Notes: a model not told the origin generated them from the sequence alone. A stretch of 50,815 bases of DNA from Planococcus sp. APC 4015 (GCA_030407505.1 JASDDH010000027.1:1-50815), one strand, 5' to 3'. Shown: positions 7,901 to 16,665, numbered from the stretch's first letter. A program made the numbers and translations.

Positions 7901-8445
7901 ATGGATGCACTCTTGCCAGCGATCGTCGGCGCCCTCGCGCTCACCGGGATTCCTGTCGGCGCATGGCTCACTCGACGGTCTACTAAAGAGTCGCGAATTC
8001 TGCTCCGGATCGAGCGACTCAGCGCCGCGCACGCAGGAGTGCCAGCGTCGCCGCAACGGGATGCGCTTGGCCGGCGGATCCTCATCCTCGTGGAAGAACT
8101 CAACGACTGGATCGACGTACCGAAAGAGAACCTTAGGGTCCTTCAACGCATTATCTCGGGTGTGATCTTCGCGGTCGGTGTCGCTGGCGTCGTCGCCCTA
8201 ACTGCGCAGGTATCCGACCGACGACCTACATCGTCGCCCAGGTAGCTGGCGGCTTCGTCATCGCGGTGCTGACCATTGGATCGTCGGCCTTGCTTGAGCG
8301 ATGGGCCTCTCGACGGGCGGATTCGAGTAAGTCAGCCGCAATGAAAGCAGAGGAAGCCACTAGATTCGACGCCTTACGGCGGGGCGAGGCTCCACCGTTG
8401 GTCAGAGCCGCGCATAACGAGGAAACTGCGAAGTCCGCTCGCTGA
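7901..8445 (+). pseudogene. Membrane protein gene with an internal frameshift
   Basis: Translation from ATG 7901 (TACGGT seven bases upstream) gives a membrane segment (MDALLPAIVGALALTGIPVG), a basic cytoplasmic part and a second membrane segment (ISGVIFAVGVAGVVALTAQV). It then ends at a TAG at 8243-8245. From about 8220 another frame continues as TYIVAQVAGGFVIAVLTIGS, SALLERWASRRADSSKSAAM and on to TGA at 8443-8445, restoring a third helix and a charged tail of about 45 residues. A one-base loss (or two-base gain) in the repetitive CCGACCGACGACC near 8216-8228 would explain it. The final TGA lies inside the cassette-site repeat at 8437. A sequencing error is the main alternative. Confidence 0.6.
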
Positions 8446-8464
8446 ACGACCGATGGCCGCGCGG
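8437..8464 (+). repeat. Cassette-site repeat, moderate match
   Basis: CGCTCGCTGAACGACCGATG is followed by GCCGCGCG. It has CTGAACGACCG as in the copy at 12917. The restored stop codon of the upstream gene is inside the repeat. Confidence 0.6.
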
Positions 8465-8645
8465 TTAGTGTTCGTGCGCAGAGGAGAGTGAGTCGGGTCT
8501 GCACCCAGAACAGTCATCACGACCGCGCCCACGTCAGACCCCGTTCCTCCGGCCCTAGAAGGTTGAGAGGCTGGCCGTCTCATCCTGCCCACCGCGCACG
8601 AGACCGATTCTCGAGACTAGCTCGACTGAGTGCAGGGCTCTCCGT

Positions 8646-9662
8646 TCATAGCCAGCGCTTCTTGCGGAAGACGATGTAGAGGGCGACGCTGGTGGCGGCC
8701 ATCAGGATGAGCGCCATGGGGTAGCCGAGGATCCAGTCGAGCTCGGGCATGTAGGTGAAGTTCATTCCGTAGACCGTCCCGACGAGGGTGGGTCCGAACA
8801 GGATCGCTGCCCATCCCGAGATCTTCTTCACTTGTTCGCTCTGGATCAGGGCGGTGTCGGTTTGCCTCTCGCTGACAAGGGTGGCGTTGACGGTTAGCGC
8901 GTTTCCCAGGAGCGCCCGGAACGTAGCGCCCCTGTCGGTGATGCGCAGGGCGTGGTCGTGCACATCGCGAAGGGAGCGTTGCAGCTCGATGTCGACGTGA
9001 TACTTCGCGGCACCCTGCTGAAGTTGTTCCAGCATTTCGGGGAGCGGCTGTGCTGCGCGCTGCAAAGCGATCACTTCCCGGGAGAGTTCATAGATGCGTT
9101 GCGACAGGGATACGTTTCCGCGGAACAGGGCGTCTTCGATCTCGTCGATGTCGTTTTGGATGCCGACGGTGACGGGTTGGTACTCGTCGACGACCTCGTC
9201 CAGGATCGCGTAGAGGACCGCTTCGGGGCCAAGCGCGAGGAGTTCCGGCTGACCTTCGAGCCGATGTCGGACGCGGGCCAAGTCGGGGGATTCCGCGTGC
9301 CGGATGGTGACGACGAAGTTCGGACCCACGAACACGTGCAGCTCACCGAATTCGACCGTTTCGGTCTCGTCGATGTAGCGGGCGGGGCGGAGCACGGTGA
9401 ACAGGATGTCGCCGTAGCGTTCCAACTTCGCCCGCTGGTGACCCGATAACGCGTCTTCTACTGCAAGGGGGTGCAGCGAGAACTCCACCGCAACCTGCTG
9501 GATCTCCTCCCGGGTGGGCCGGAACAGGCCGATCCAGGCCATCCCGCCGTGTGCACTCATGTGCTCGAAAGTGTCCTCCAAGCTGGTCGGATTCTCGATC
9601 CGGTGACCGGACACATAGACGGCGTTATCGACGATAGGCATCCCGCCAGTGTGCACTGCCAC
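8646..9662 (-). CDS. corA: CorA-type magnesium/divalent cation channel
   Basis: The 338-residue protein is a CorA/MIT transporter that forms homopentameric channels for Mg2+ or related cations in the cytoplasmic membrane. The large cytoplasmic N-terminal domain (residues 1-270) includes the typical PLAVEDALSGHQRAKLERYG. The two C-terminal helices carry the signature YGMNFTYMPE after the first helix, and the chain ends in a basic tail (FRKKRWL). The length matches the family. The start is uncertain: AGGAGG at 9678-9683 is followed at once by an out-of-frame ATG, while in-frame GTG 9662 is 15 bases away and ATG 9641 further still. It lies in a block with no clear cassette sites. Confidence 0.9.
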   Translation of the reverse strand: MAVHTGGMPIVDNAVYVSGHRIENPTSLEDTFEHMSAHGGMAWIGLFRPTREEIQQVAVEFSLHPLAVEDALSGHQRAKLERYGDILFTVLRPARYIDETETVEFGELHVFVGPNFVVTIRHAESPDLARVRHRLEGQPELLALGPEAVLYAILDEVVDEYQPVTVGIQNDIDEIEDALFRGNVSLSQRIYELSREVIALQRAAQPLPEMLEQLQQGAAKYHVDIELQRSLRDVHDHALRITDRGATFRALLGNALTVNATLVSERQTDTALIQSEQVKKISGWAAILFGPTLVGTVYGMNFTYMPELDWILGYPMALILMAATSVALYIVFRKKRWL

Positions 9663-9743
9663 CGTCGGCTCGGGGCATCCTCCTAACGGATCGCATATGG
9701 TCGCTCGTTTCTTTGTGTGTGAGGTTGGCTAGGCTCTCGCGGT

Positions 9744-10319
9744 TCACTTGCCACAGCTGCCGTAGAAGCCGGGGTCCCCACCTTGGTCATCCGGCTTATC
9801 CGCGAGAACGACAGGATTCGGGAAGTGACGGGCGACGTGCGTGTGTGGCAGGGTGCCGTGGCAGGGGATCGCTATCAGGTCACCAGGCTGGATGTCCGCG
9901 GATAGCTTCACGTCCCGGTGCGTGGCGGGGTCGGTTTCGGTCAGCATCCGCGCTCTTCTGCGACGGTCGGTTGCGGCGCGGCCAATTATTCGGGCGGCCT
10001 CCATGATTGGTTCGCACACTCTCAAATCGGCGTCGACCCAGACGTCGGGACGTTGCAACATGCCGAGGCGGTCAACGTGAATGACGCGTGTGACCAGCAC
10101 GGTCACGAAGGCCCGCCGCACCAGCGAGCTGGCGTCTGGGACTGACGTTTCCCCGATCCGCACCAACGGGGTCTGTCCGCCCCGCGCGGCGGCAGTCAGC
10201 GATGTCCCGCCGATGAGGATGTCGTCGGGCGTGTGCTCTGTGCCTCTCGGCCAGCTGAAGGCTTCGGTGCGCTGAACGGTCGTTGAGCTGGTGCTGCTGA
10301 TGCTGTGCAGGATGGTCAT
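9744..10319 (-). CDS. Hypothetical protein, paralogue of the next gene upstream
   Basis: The 191-residue product begins MTILHSISSTSSTTVQRTEA. It shares a layout with the product of the gene at 10375-10935: an N-terminal MTxxxxLxxxxxSI, a central DDILIGGTSLTAA matching DDVVIAGVSLRRL, and a C-terminal PGDLIAIPCHGTL matching AGDLLAIPCTGIV. The last segment resembles the AGD strand of SAF-type folds, but this is weak. The two genes are tandem, 55 bases apart, and probably co-transcribed, so they look like a duplicated pair. No membrane segment or catalytic motif is evident. ATG 10319 was chosen by alignment with the paralogue. Confidence 0.65.
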   Translation of the reverse strand: MTILHSISSTSSTTVQRTEAFSWPRGTEHTPDDILIGGTSLTAAARGGQTPLVRIGETSVPDASSLVRRAFVTVLVTRVIHVDRLGMLQRPDVWVDADLRVCEPIMEAARIIGRAATDRRRRARMLTETDPATHRDVKLSADIQPGDLIAIPCHGTLPHTHVARHFPNPVVLADKPDDQGGDPGFYGSCGK

Positions 10320-10374
10320 CACTTCGAAGTCCTGGGATGGAAAGTGGCCAGACGGTTCCAGGCGGTGCGCCCGA

Positions 10375-10935
10375 TCACGCACGCGCTTGCAACCACGCGT
10401 TGTCGAGAGTCTTCGACTGCGGAGTGACCGGTCGGGGACGGATGTCGTGGAGTGCGACGATGCCGGTGCAGGGGATGGCGAGCAGATCCCCGGCCTTGAG
10501 GTCAGCGGGTACCCAGGCCGGTCCGCGCCCGCGCGGGGAGCCGCTGTCCGCTCCGGCGAGGATCAGTGCAGGGCGCGATGGTGCGGTCGAGATCCGGCCG
10601 AGGAGTCGTGTCTCCTCCCACACCGCGGGCACATCAGCCATATCCGCGTCGATCAGGACGACGCGTTCCCCATCGTCGCTGTCAAACACGCCACTAACGG
10701 TCACCACAACCACGGATGCGTCCTGGCGCAGAGCTGTCTTGATGTGGCAACCGGGGACCAGCGCGTCAGCGGTGTGCACGCAGGGGCTGTCGCAGAGCTG
10801 CACCAGGCGGCGCAACGAGACCCCGGCTATGACCACGTCATCAGTGGTCATCTCGGTGTACTCCGGCCATCGACTGCGCTGGAACGGGTCGGGGATGCTG
10901 CGGCGTAGGGTCGGGAGGATCGCGGTCAGGGTCAT
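10375..10935 (-). CDS. Hypothetical protein, first of a tandem paralogous pair
   Basis: The 186-residue product starts MTLTAILPTLRRSIPDPFQR and is the upstream partner of the gene at 9744. Shared features are the DDVVIAGVSL block (about residues 32-42), a DADMAD block matching DADLRV, and the PADLKAGDLLAIPCTGIVAL block near the C-terminus. Divergence is high, so the duplication is old, or both were acquired together. An in-frame GTG at 10947 is an alternative start. I do not recognise a named family. Confidence 0.65.
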   Translation of the reverse strand: MTLTAILPTLRRSIPDPFQRSRWPEYTEMTTDDVVIAGVSLRRLVQLCDSPCVHTADALVPGCHIKTALRQDASVVVVTVSGVFDSDDGERVVLIDADMADVPAVWEETRLLGRISTAPSRPALILAGADSGSPRGRGPAWVPADLKAGDLLAIPCTGIVALHDIRPRPVTPQSKTLDNAWLQARA

Positions 10936-11323
10936 CTCAGAATTCACAACTCTTCAGCACGTCAAGCGGAGAGAGAGGCGCCAGTCGGGCGGGGGTGGTT
11001 CGTGTCATGGACCAGTTCTAATCCTCGCTAGACACCCAGTCGCATGTTCTAACAGGACCCATGCGCTCAGAACCAACCGAGCGGACAACCTCTAGTCAGG
11101 TCCGCTGGAGAGGGTCAGCGGTTGGACTGCCACACTCGTTGCAGGCGACGCCGAGCTGATTCGACCGCCAGTTCCTGCGGATCGGAGGTCGCATGTCTGA
11201 ATCGTCTATGAAGCGATACTCGCCGAGAACAAGGCAGGTGCGGGTCAGCAGGTGCGCCGGTGACCACCGCGCGTCCGTTCATGGATACCGAACAGGCAGT
11301 CTGGCCCGGGTGAGCGTGTGCGG
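10936..11323. other. Intergenic region with one possible very small gene
   Basis: The region between the paralogous pair and ltrA holds only the possible 32-codon gene described separately at 11096-11194. A weak relative of the cassette site (ATGCGCTCAGAACCAACCGA, 11070-11089) is present. Otherwise I see no gene. Confidence 0.4.
11096..11194 (-). CDS. Possible 32-residue protein with a CxxC motif
   Basis: From ATG 11194 the reverse strand reads MRPPIRRNWRSNQLGVACNE, then CGSPTADPLQRT and a stop. The single CxxC pair and the basic start resemble the beginning of a small zinc-ribbon protein. GACGAT lies six bases before the ATG, as in the leaderless genes around it. An overlapping frame (11115-11327, GTG start) is also open and ends SARRRLQRVWQSNR, so the choice is not secure. 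Confidence 0.3.
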   Translation of the reverse strand: MRPPIRRNWRSNQLGVACNECGSPTADPLQRT

Positions 11324-12517
11324 TCACCCTCCGGCGCGACGCCCGCGACGCAAGCGCTCGACAGTCTCCCCCGCCGCGACCCCGACCAGGAGTATCGCGG
11401 TCGTGATCGACAGCCTGAGTGCGTCGAAGAACGGGACGGCGAATGCCACACCTGCGAGCAGAGCGAGAGCGATCAGACCGAACAGTTGAGCTCGCGACCA
11501 GCGGCCTTCGAGCACGTGACGGAAGAGCAGGGTGCCGGTGAGGAAGAGGATCGGGGCGCCCACGACCACGATCGTGCTGGCAAGACCGCGCTCATCGGGA
11601 TGCGAGAGCATCTCTTTGTCGCCCACGCTCATCAGGACGATGCCCGCGATGATCGGGAGGTGCACCCAGGTGTAGGCGGTGCGGGCGAGCCTGGCCGGCT
11701 CGTCTGACGCCTCGATCGCCTCGGCGCCGACGCGCTCGCCATGATCGAAATAGATCCACCACGCGGCCGCGGCCGCGACGAACGCCGTCGCCAGCGAAGC
11801 AATCGATGACGCGGACGACTCCTTCTCAACGAAAGCGAAGCCGGTGACGAGCAATCCCTCACCAATGGCGATGAGCACGAACAGCGCCGTGCGCTCGGCG
11901 ATATGCGGCCCAGACAGATCCCAGGATCGCAGCAGCACCTTCCCCCGGCCAGGGATCGGAAACCCCAGCACCGTGCCGAGCAGTTCGAGAGCCAGCGCCG
12001 CGGCCCAGAAGGGCAGCTGCCACGTGAGGGGCAACAGCGCGCCGACAATCCACAAGACACCACCGGCAACCGTCCATCCGAACACAAGAGCAAAATCGCG
12101 GGCCACTGCCCGGTCGTGACGGACCGTTGCCCACACGATGAAGCCCGTACGCCCAACCTGAAGGACGACATAGGCGATCGCGAATGCCCACGCACGGTCA
12201 CCGAAAGCCTCAGCGATCGAGACGCTCATCACGAGCGCCACGAAAGCCAATGTGATAACTGCCCCGCGTACGGGAAGCTTCACGGGGTCGAGCCAATTGG
12301 TTACCCAAGTGGTCGACACCCACGCCCACCACAACGCGCACACCATAATGGCGCCTTCGAAAGCACCCAAAGACGTCTGGTTGTCATAGAGGTACGCGGA
12401 CAACTGAGTCAACGCGAGGACAAACACCAGGTCGAAGAAGAGCTCGACGTACGTCACTCGATCTGCACGCGAAGAGTCCGTGGGACGCAGCACGTCGCGG
12501 GCCATCCCGAATGCCAT
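11324..12517 (-). CDS. ltrA: Low-temperature-requirement A (LtrA) family membrane protein
   Basis: The 397-residue polytopic membrane protein starts with the LtrA hallmark TYVELFFDLVFVLALTQLSAY-type segment (residues 22-42). It contains the family WWAWVSTTWVTNWLDP stretch and GEGLLVTG, with about ten to twelve hydrophobic helices in all. LtrA was named from a Listeria gene needed for growth in the cold; its molecular role is not settled. The length matches the family. The ATG at 12517 has GATGAGGG just upstream. It is a single gene in a block without clear cassette sites to its left and with one at 12631 to its right. Confidence 0.88.
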   Translation of the reverse strand: MAFGMARDVLRPTDSSRADRVTYVELFFDLVFVLALTQLSAYLYDNQTSLGAFEGAIMVCALWWAWVSTTWVTNWLDPVKLPVRGAVITLAFVALVMSVSIAEAFGDRAWAFAIAYVVLQVGRTGFIVWATVRHDRAVARDFALVFGWTVAGGVLWIVGALLPLTWQLPFWAAALALELLGTVLGFPIPGRGKVLLRSWDLSGPHIAERTALFVLIAIGEGLLVTGFAFVEKESSASSIASLATAFVAAAAAWWIYFDHGERVGAEAIEASDEPARLARTAYTWVHLPIIAGIVLMSVGDKEMLSHPDERGLASTIVVVGAPILFLTGTLLFRHVLEGRWSRAQLFGLIALALLAGVAFAVPFFDALRLSITTAILLVGVAAGETVERLRRGRRAGG

Positions 12518-12630
12518 GCCCTCATCCTGGCACTACCGCTCCAGCCCACGGCGAACGCTATCGCCTATCCATTGGCCCCCGCCCTGATAGTCCTGCCGCC
12601 GGAGGTCCGCTCCGGCGATCGCCGAATCTC

Positions 12631-12662
12631 CCGCGTTGATGGACCGGCTTCCGGACGCGCGC
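12631..12662 (+). repeat. Cassette-site repeat, moderate match
   Basis: CCGCGTTGATGGACCGGCTT is followed by CCGGACGCGCGC. CCG-N5-CGG is intact with CGCG on both sides. It lies between divergent genes. Confidence 0.6.
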
Positions 12663-12683
12663 CGCGGGTGACATGGTGGCGAT

Positions 12684-12911
12684 ATGCAGATCATCGAGTG
12701 GTGGCCGGAACTGGACTCCGAAACACAAGGCTGGCTGATCGCCCACAACGGCGAGGCTCTCTCACCCGAGGTGCTCACCAAGATCGTGGCTGCCGGGGGA
12801 TCCTTAACCTCGAACGCGTGGTGGGTCGGACAAGGCGGTCCAAAGGGCTTCTACCTCTCGGATGAGGCGGTCGACTGGATAGAGGCAACGGCGAACGGGG
12901 AGTCTGCCTAA
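12684..12911 (+). CDS. Small hypothetical soluble protein
   Basis: The 75-residue acidic product (MQIIEWWPELDSETQGWLIA...) has no membrane segment. Its predicted helix-rich layout, with SPEVLTKIVAAGG and FYLSDEAVDWIEA, resembles small DNA- or ligand-binding helical proteins, but I do not recognise a family. CATGGT lies six bases before the ATG. It is a single-gene unit flanked by cassette-site repeats at 12631 and 12917. Confidence 0.72.
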   Translation: MQIIEWWPELDSETQGWLIAHNGEALSPEVLTKIVAAGGSLTSNAWWVGQGGPKGFYLSDEAVDWIEATANGESA

Positions 12912-12916
12912 ACTCG

Positions 12917-12944
12917 TTCGCTCTGAACGACCGGTCAGCGCGCT
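12917..12944 (+). repeat. Cassette-site repeat, moderate match
   Basis: TTCGCTCTGAACGACCGGTC is followed by AGCGCGCT. It starts a few bases after the stop of the small gene and sits between convergent genes. Confidence 0.6.
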
Positions 12945-12984
12945 CAACCTACGACCCGACGTGACGGCTTCCCCGATGTTGTGC

Positions 12985-14619
12985 TCAGGCTGCACCCTCT
13001 TCGCCACTCTGGTCATTGCTCATCCAGGCGAAGGCGGCGTCGACTGTCTCTTCGTCAGTCTGAAGAATTTGCAGGGAGGTACGGACGAGGGAGTAGAACT
13101 GGTCAACCCACGCGTTTGCAAGCTCGAGGTTGCCGCCGTAACTCAGCGAGAGACTGGGGATCAGATGCATCCCGTGGAGCACATTGAGGCAGGGTTCCAT
13201 CGCATGTGTCTCAACTGACCACCATTCCGAGTGAGAGACACCGCTTGCAAGCGAGTACGCCTGACGGTAAAAGTCGAGCAGGCCTGCTTCTTCAGCCATC
13301 GCACGGATCGATTTGCCGTCCGCGAAGGTGTCTCGTGTGTCGACGATCCGGTGGTCGATCACCTCGTCGTTGTGGCTCAGTCGCTTGAGTTCATCGATAC
13401 TCTCCACGAACCCGGCGGTCCTCGCCTCATCGGGTAGTTCATTCGAAATTCGCGAGTACAGTTTGGCCTTTCCGGCTCCGTACTCCTGGAACTGTCGATA
13501 GATGGCTGGGTCCTGCTGTGCCATCCAGTGAAGGTAGATTTTCACCTCCACCAACATGCGTCCGATATGCGCACCGTGCTCCAAGCACCAGAGATCTGGA
13601 ACGCCCAGGACTGCAACTACATCGCGTCCGGCTCGAGCCACGAGCCCAGAAACTACCTCCTGGCGCGCACTCATGTAAAGGTTGGCTGGCGCGGTCTCCA
13701 GGGCCTCGACGAAGCTGCTCAGCACGTCCATGGTGAAGCGACGCAGGTGTTCACCACCCTCAGGCATCGGCGTCGGCTGGGCCATGACGTCGAGAGGAGA
13801 CTCGACCTCCGACGGTTCGGCACCCGTCTCCTGGGCGACTTCAATCTCCCGCTTTCGAATGCAGTGCGAAGTCATCGAGTTCGTTCCCCAGAACATTCGT
13901 GCCCACTCGATGGCTTTGTCGAAGCGGTGCGGGTCGCCGATTTCAATCATCGTCCTATGCGCGCCCCATATTGCGCGCACGGCCGAGTCTGCTGCTGCGC
14001 GCTTGGACGGTTCAGTGGGGTAGTCCTTGAGCAGGTCGACGGTCTCGGGACTCGACCTGAACGTTCCTGCTTGAACTGTGCTCCACGTGCGGAGGCACTT
14101 CAAGAGCGCCTCGCGATGGCCGTCCTTCATGGCACCGAGGACTGCATCTCGAAGAAGATCCAGGTCTGATTGATGTGGCGGCGCAACCTCGACATCGCCG
14201 ACAAGCCACCGGGCTGGGAGGAAGGGGTACGACGCCAGCGCACGCCGAACCGGTTCAGAAAGGAGTCCGCGACGGTTGGCTCGATCAACGACAATCGCGG
14301 ATGCGTCGGGGTACTTCTCAGCGAGCGTCGCCAGATTGGTCAGTCGACCATCGAGGGTCTCTGCCACCCATTCGCTGTCGTTATGGTGAGCGAGGTCCGT
14401 CTGCACAGCCGCTTGCCACTGGACTAACTGACGCGCTCCGTCATTGCCGCGTTCGGCAAGGACGAGAGCGGGCCAAATGAGGTCGGGAAGATCGTCCTTA
14501 AGCCAGTTCCCGATGGTGAGCGCACCGGTTGCAGCGAGGGGAGTCTTATAGACGCGTCCTCTTCGCACGTGGTCTGTAAGCGGCCCTGAGCGCTGATTTG
14601 GCTTCGGCAAGTTCCCCAC
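12985..14619 (-). CDS. Large hypothetical protein with DUF5677-like C-terminal domain
   Basis: The 544-residue soluble protein is mostly helical. Its last 230 residues resemble DUF5677 proteins: MTSHCIRKREIEVAQETG in the middle, then KLYSRISNELPD, and finally DFYRQAYSLASGVSHSEWWS followed by the conserved HAMEPCL stretch. DUF5677 proteins are common in accessory regions and some are suspected of roles in abortive infection, but no function is established. The GTG at 14619 follows TATGTT by six bases. It is a single-gene unit between the sites near 12917 and 14701. Confidence 0.7.
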   Translation of the reverse strand: MGNLPKPNQRSGPLTDHVRRGRVYKTPLAATGALTIGNWLKDDLPDLIWPALVLAERGNDGARQLVQWQAAVQTDLAHHNDSEWVAETLDGRLTNLATLAEKYPDASAIVVDRANRRGLLSEPVRRALASYPFLPARWLVGDVEVAPPHQSDLDLLRDAVLGAMKDGHREALLKCLRTWSTVQAGTFRSSPETVDLLKDYPTEPSKRAAADSAVRAIWGAHRTMIEIGDPHRFDKAIEWARMFWGTNSMTSHCIRKREIEVAQETGAEPSEVESPLDVMAQPTPMPEGGEHLRRFTMDVLSSFVEALETAPANLYMSARQEVVSGLVARAGRDVVAVLGVPDLWCLEHGAHIGRMLVEVKIYLHWMAQQDPAIYRQFQEYGAGKAKLYSRISNELPDEARTAGFVESIDELKRLSHNDEVIDHRIVDTRDTFADGKSIRAMAEEAGLLDFYRQAYSLASGVSHSEWWSVETHAMEPCLNVLHGMHLIPSLSLSYGGNLELANAWVDQFYSLVRTSLQILQTDEETVDAAFAWMSNDQSGEEGAA

Positions 14620-14700
14620 GGTGCGAACATATCTTGACGGTCAGACAAACCGACTCAATGGCGATTTAGCCGAGGATACGCGCGGCTAGGTGCCGCAGAG

Positions 14701-14727
14701 CACTCAACGCCACCGGCATCCGGACGT
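14701..14727 (+). repeat. Possible cassette-site repeat, weak match
   Basis: CACTCAACGCCACCGGCATC is followed by CGGACGT. CCG-N5-CGG is present, but the GACCG lead is lost. It lies between two reverse-strand genes. Confidence 0.4.
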
Positions 14728-14828
14728 CTTGCCGAGCTAGGGCGGGTGATGTGCGTCGTTGTTTTGCGCATGTTGCGCCGCCGGATGTAGCCGTCGCTGG
14801 TCACCACGCATTGGTGGGACGGCCGCGT

Positions 14829-15596
14829 CTACTCTTCCTCAACCTCGAGGATCATCTCGTAATCCGCGAGCCATCCGATCGCCCGTGCAAGTCCGTGTAG
14901 CGTCCCGTCGCCAACTTCCCCTATTTGCCGCTCCACCTCTTTGGTGAGGCGCTGAGCACGCGAGGGGTCCGTTTCAGCCAATTGCGTGGCCAGTTCGGCT
15001 AGTACTTCCCGTGTACTCGGTGACGGCCCACCGGAGTTGCCGCGCAGCCGACGGCGCTCCTCGAAGTCGAGTTCGAGCATCGTGGTGAGGCGCTCCTCCT
15101 TGTCGGCCTTCTGCTGGGCGTACCTCGCTTCGGCCGCGAGCTTCACAGCCTCCGAACGCAACCTCGATGAATCGGCCTTCAAGTGTTCAATCTCCGCCAG
15201 CTCGCGGCCAGACACGGACGAAGTCGCCTCCTGCGCGGCCTCCCAGTCTGCGCGAGAACGTGCGGCCGCGTCCCGCGCGGCGTCAGCTTCTGCTCTCGCG
15301 AGTCGTCCCTCTTCCTTACTCTTCCGCGCTGCCGACAGATTCTTTACGACGACCGAGATGGGGACCAGCACGCCAACGGACGCTAGCGTCACGGAAACGA
15401 CCACCTCGAACGGAGAGCCGTATCGGGCTCGCTCAATCCGCTGCGCATCAGTTCCAGTCGCGTACTCGCACACCCACGCAAGCGCGGATACCAGTTCGGC
15501 GTACTCACGGGCCGACAGATCGTCGGGGAGCTTTTGGTGTGCTCGAAGCACCCAAGAAGACACGCGCGTTCGCGCTGCGACGTCCGCCAGGCTCAT
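14829..15596 (-). CDS. Hypothetical single-pass protein with long coiled coil
   Basis: The 255-residue product begins MSLADVAARTRVSSWVLRAH, which may be a short helix-turn-helix-like segment. It has a membrane segment near residues 64-84 (VVVSVTLASVGVLVPISVVV), then a long alanine- and glutamate-rich coiled coil (about residues 90-190). It ends in an acidic domain. The ATG at 15596 follows TACGCT by seven bases; the upstream extension to 15707 is rejected because the promoter lies inside it. The function is unknown. Confidence 0.7.
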   Translation of the reverse strand: MSLADVAARTRVSSWVLRAHQKLPDDLSAREYAELVSALAWVCEYATGTDAQRIERARYGSPFEVVVSVTLASVGVLVPISVVVKNLSAARKSKEEGRLARAEADAARDAAARSRADWEAAQEATSSVSGRELAEIEHLKADSSRLRSEAVKLAAEARYAQQKADKEERLTTMLELDFEERRRLRGNSGGPSPSTREVLAELATQLAETDPSRAQRLTKEVERQIGEVGDGTLHGLARAIGWLADYEMILEVEEE

Positions 15597-15712
15597 GGTT
15601 GCCAGCGTATCGGCGCTGGACTGATGCACGTGACCGTAGGGGACTGATGCGCAATGCGTGAACGAATCCGGGAGCTGGATATTCGGCAAGCGGCCGGTTA
15701 CCGTCAACCGCT

Positions 15713-15740
15713 CGCGCGCTCGTGGACCGGCTTGCGAACC
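15713..15740 (+). repeat. Cassette-site repeat, good match
   Basis: TCGCGCGCTCGTGGACCGGC is followed by TTGCGAAC. It carries GGACCGGCTTGCG exactly. It lies between divergent genes. Confidence 0.62.
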
Positions 15741-15841
15741 GAAGCCGTGCCGCCGGCTCGCAGCGCCAGTGGCCAGTTGACCTGCTGCGTACGACTACGT
15801 GGCCAGGACCGACGGTCAACGTGCGTATGTAGGCTCGCCGG

Positions 15842-16027
15842 ATGGAGTTTCTGCTGACAGTCACGCGAATCCTGGCGCTCTACGCCGTGCCGGCCGCCAT
15901 CGTCTTCGTCCTGCTTTTCTTCACCGTGCGCGGTGCAGTCCTATCGGCCCTGCGGCGGCATGACACCGATCTACGGGCAGCGCGAGCGAGCGGAACCGGA
16001 TCCCACCTAGACGCAGACGGCATGTAG
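15842..16027 (+). CDS. Small single-pass membrane protein
   Basis: The 61-residue product has one membrane helix (about residues 5-29) followed by a basic and then acidic cytoplasmic tail (RRHDTDLRAARASGTG). TAGGCT lies six bases before the ATG, so the mRNA should be leaderless. No family is recognised. It is a single-gene unit. Confidence 0.68.
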   Translation: MEFLLTVTRILALYAVPAAIVFVLLFFTVRGAVLSALRRHDTDLRAARASGTGSHLDADGM

Positions 16028-16281
16028 CGAAACCGACCCTCCCGGACCAACACCACCTCACCCGCGGCTTCGTGCCGACTGTGCCTTCCTGCGCGGTGGC
16101 CGAGCCCGCGGTGGCAGAACCTGCGTTTCAATCAGTAGCGAACGCCAGTCCGCAGCTCATTTGTCCATGAAAGGTCGCACAGGGGATGATGCAAAGCGGG
16201 TCAGCGTGCACCCTCGTGCTCCCCATCGCGCAAACGCGCGAAAAGTGGTTCCAAAGTCGTGGGCCTGAGTAGAGTCTCGAC

Positions 16282-16662
16282 ATGAGCGCGACACACATTG
16301 AAGGCGAACCCGCGACGCTGGTTCGGGAGCGACGTGTCAGCCGCAGGTTGGTCCTGATCGCTGGCGTCGTTCTCATCCCGTTTGCGCTCGGGCTGGCACT
16401 CAACAGCTATGGCGCGCTCACCGCCGACGGGGCTGTGCGAATGGCATTCGCCACGGTAGCAGGACAGACGGTCGCGATCCTCAGCGCCATCACCGCCGTC
16501 ATCGTCACCGTCAAGCAGAAACGTTCCTGGCAGTCCCTGATCCTCATGACGATCATTGCAGCAGTTATCGCGATTGCGGCGGTCGTCAGCATTGCCTCCG
16601 CCGGCGACCTACTCCTCGTGCGACTGGAGATGATCGCCGAAGTCGATCAGATCAACGGCTGA
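16282..16662 (+). CDS. Hypothetical membrane protein (3 TM)
   Basis: The 126-residue product has a basic N-terminus with RERRVSRR, then three hydrophobic segments (about residues 20-40, 52-72 and 80-104), and ends with a short hydrophilic tail. TAGAGT lies six bases before the ATG at 16282. The stop codon is only a few bases before the cassette-site repeat at 16666, the closest gene-to-site spacing of an intact forward gene. No family is recognised. Confidence 0.72.
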   Translation: MSATHIEGEPATLVRERRVSRRLVLIAGVVLIPFALGLALNSYGALTADGAVRMAFATVAGQTVAILSAITAVIVTVKQKRSWQSLILMTIIAAVIAIAAVVSIASAGDLLLVRLEMIAEVDQING

Positions 16663-16665
16663 CAA

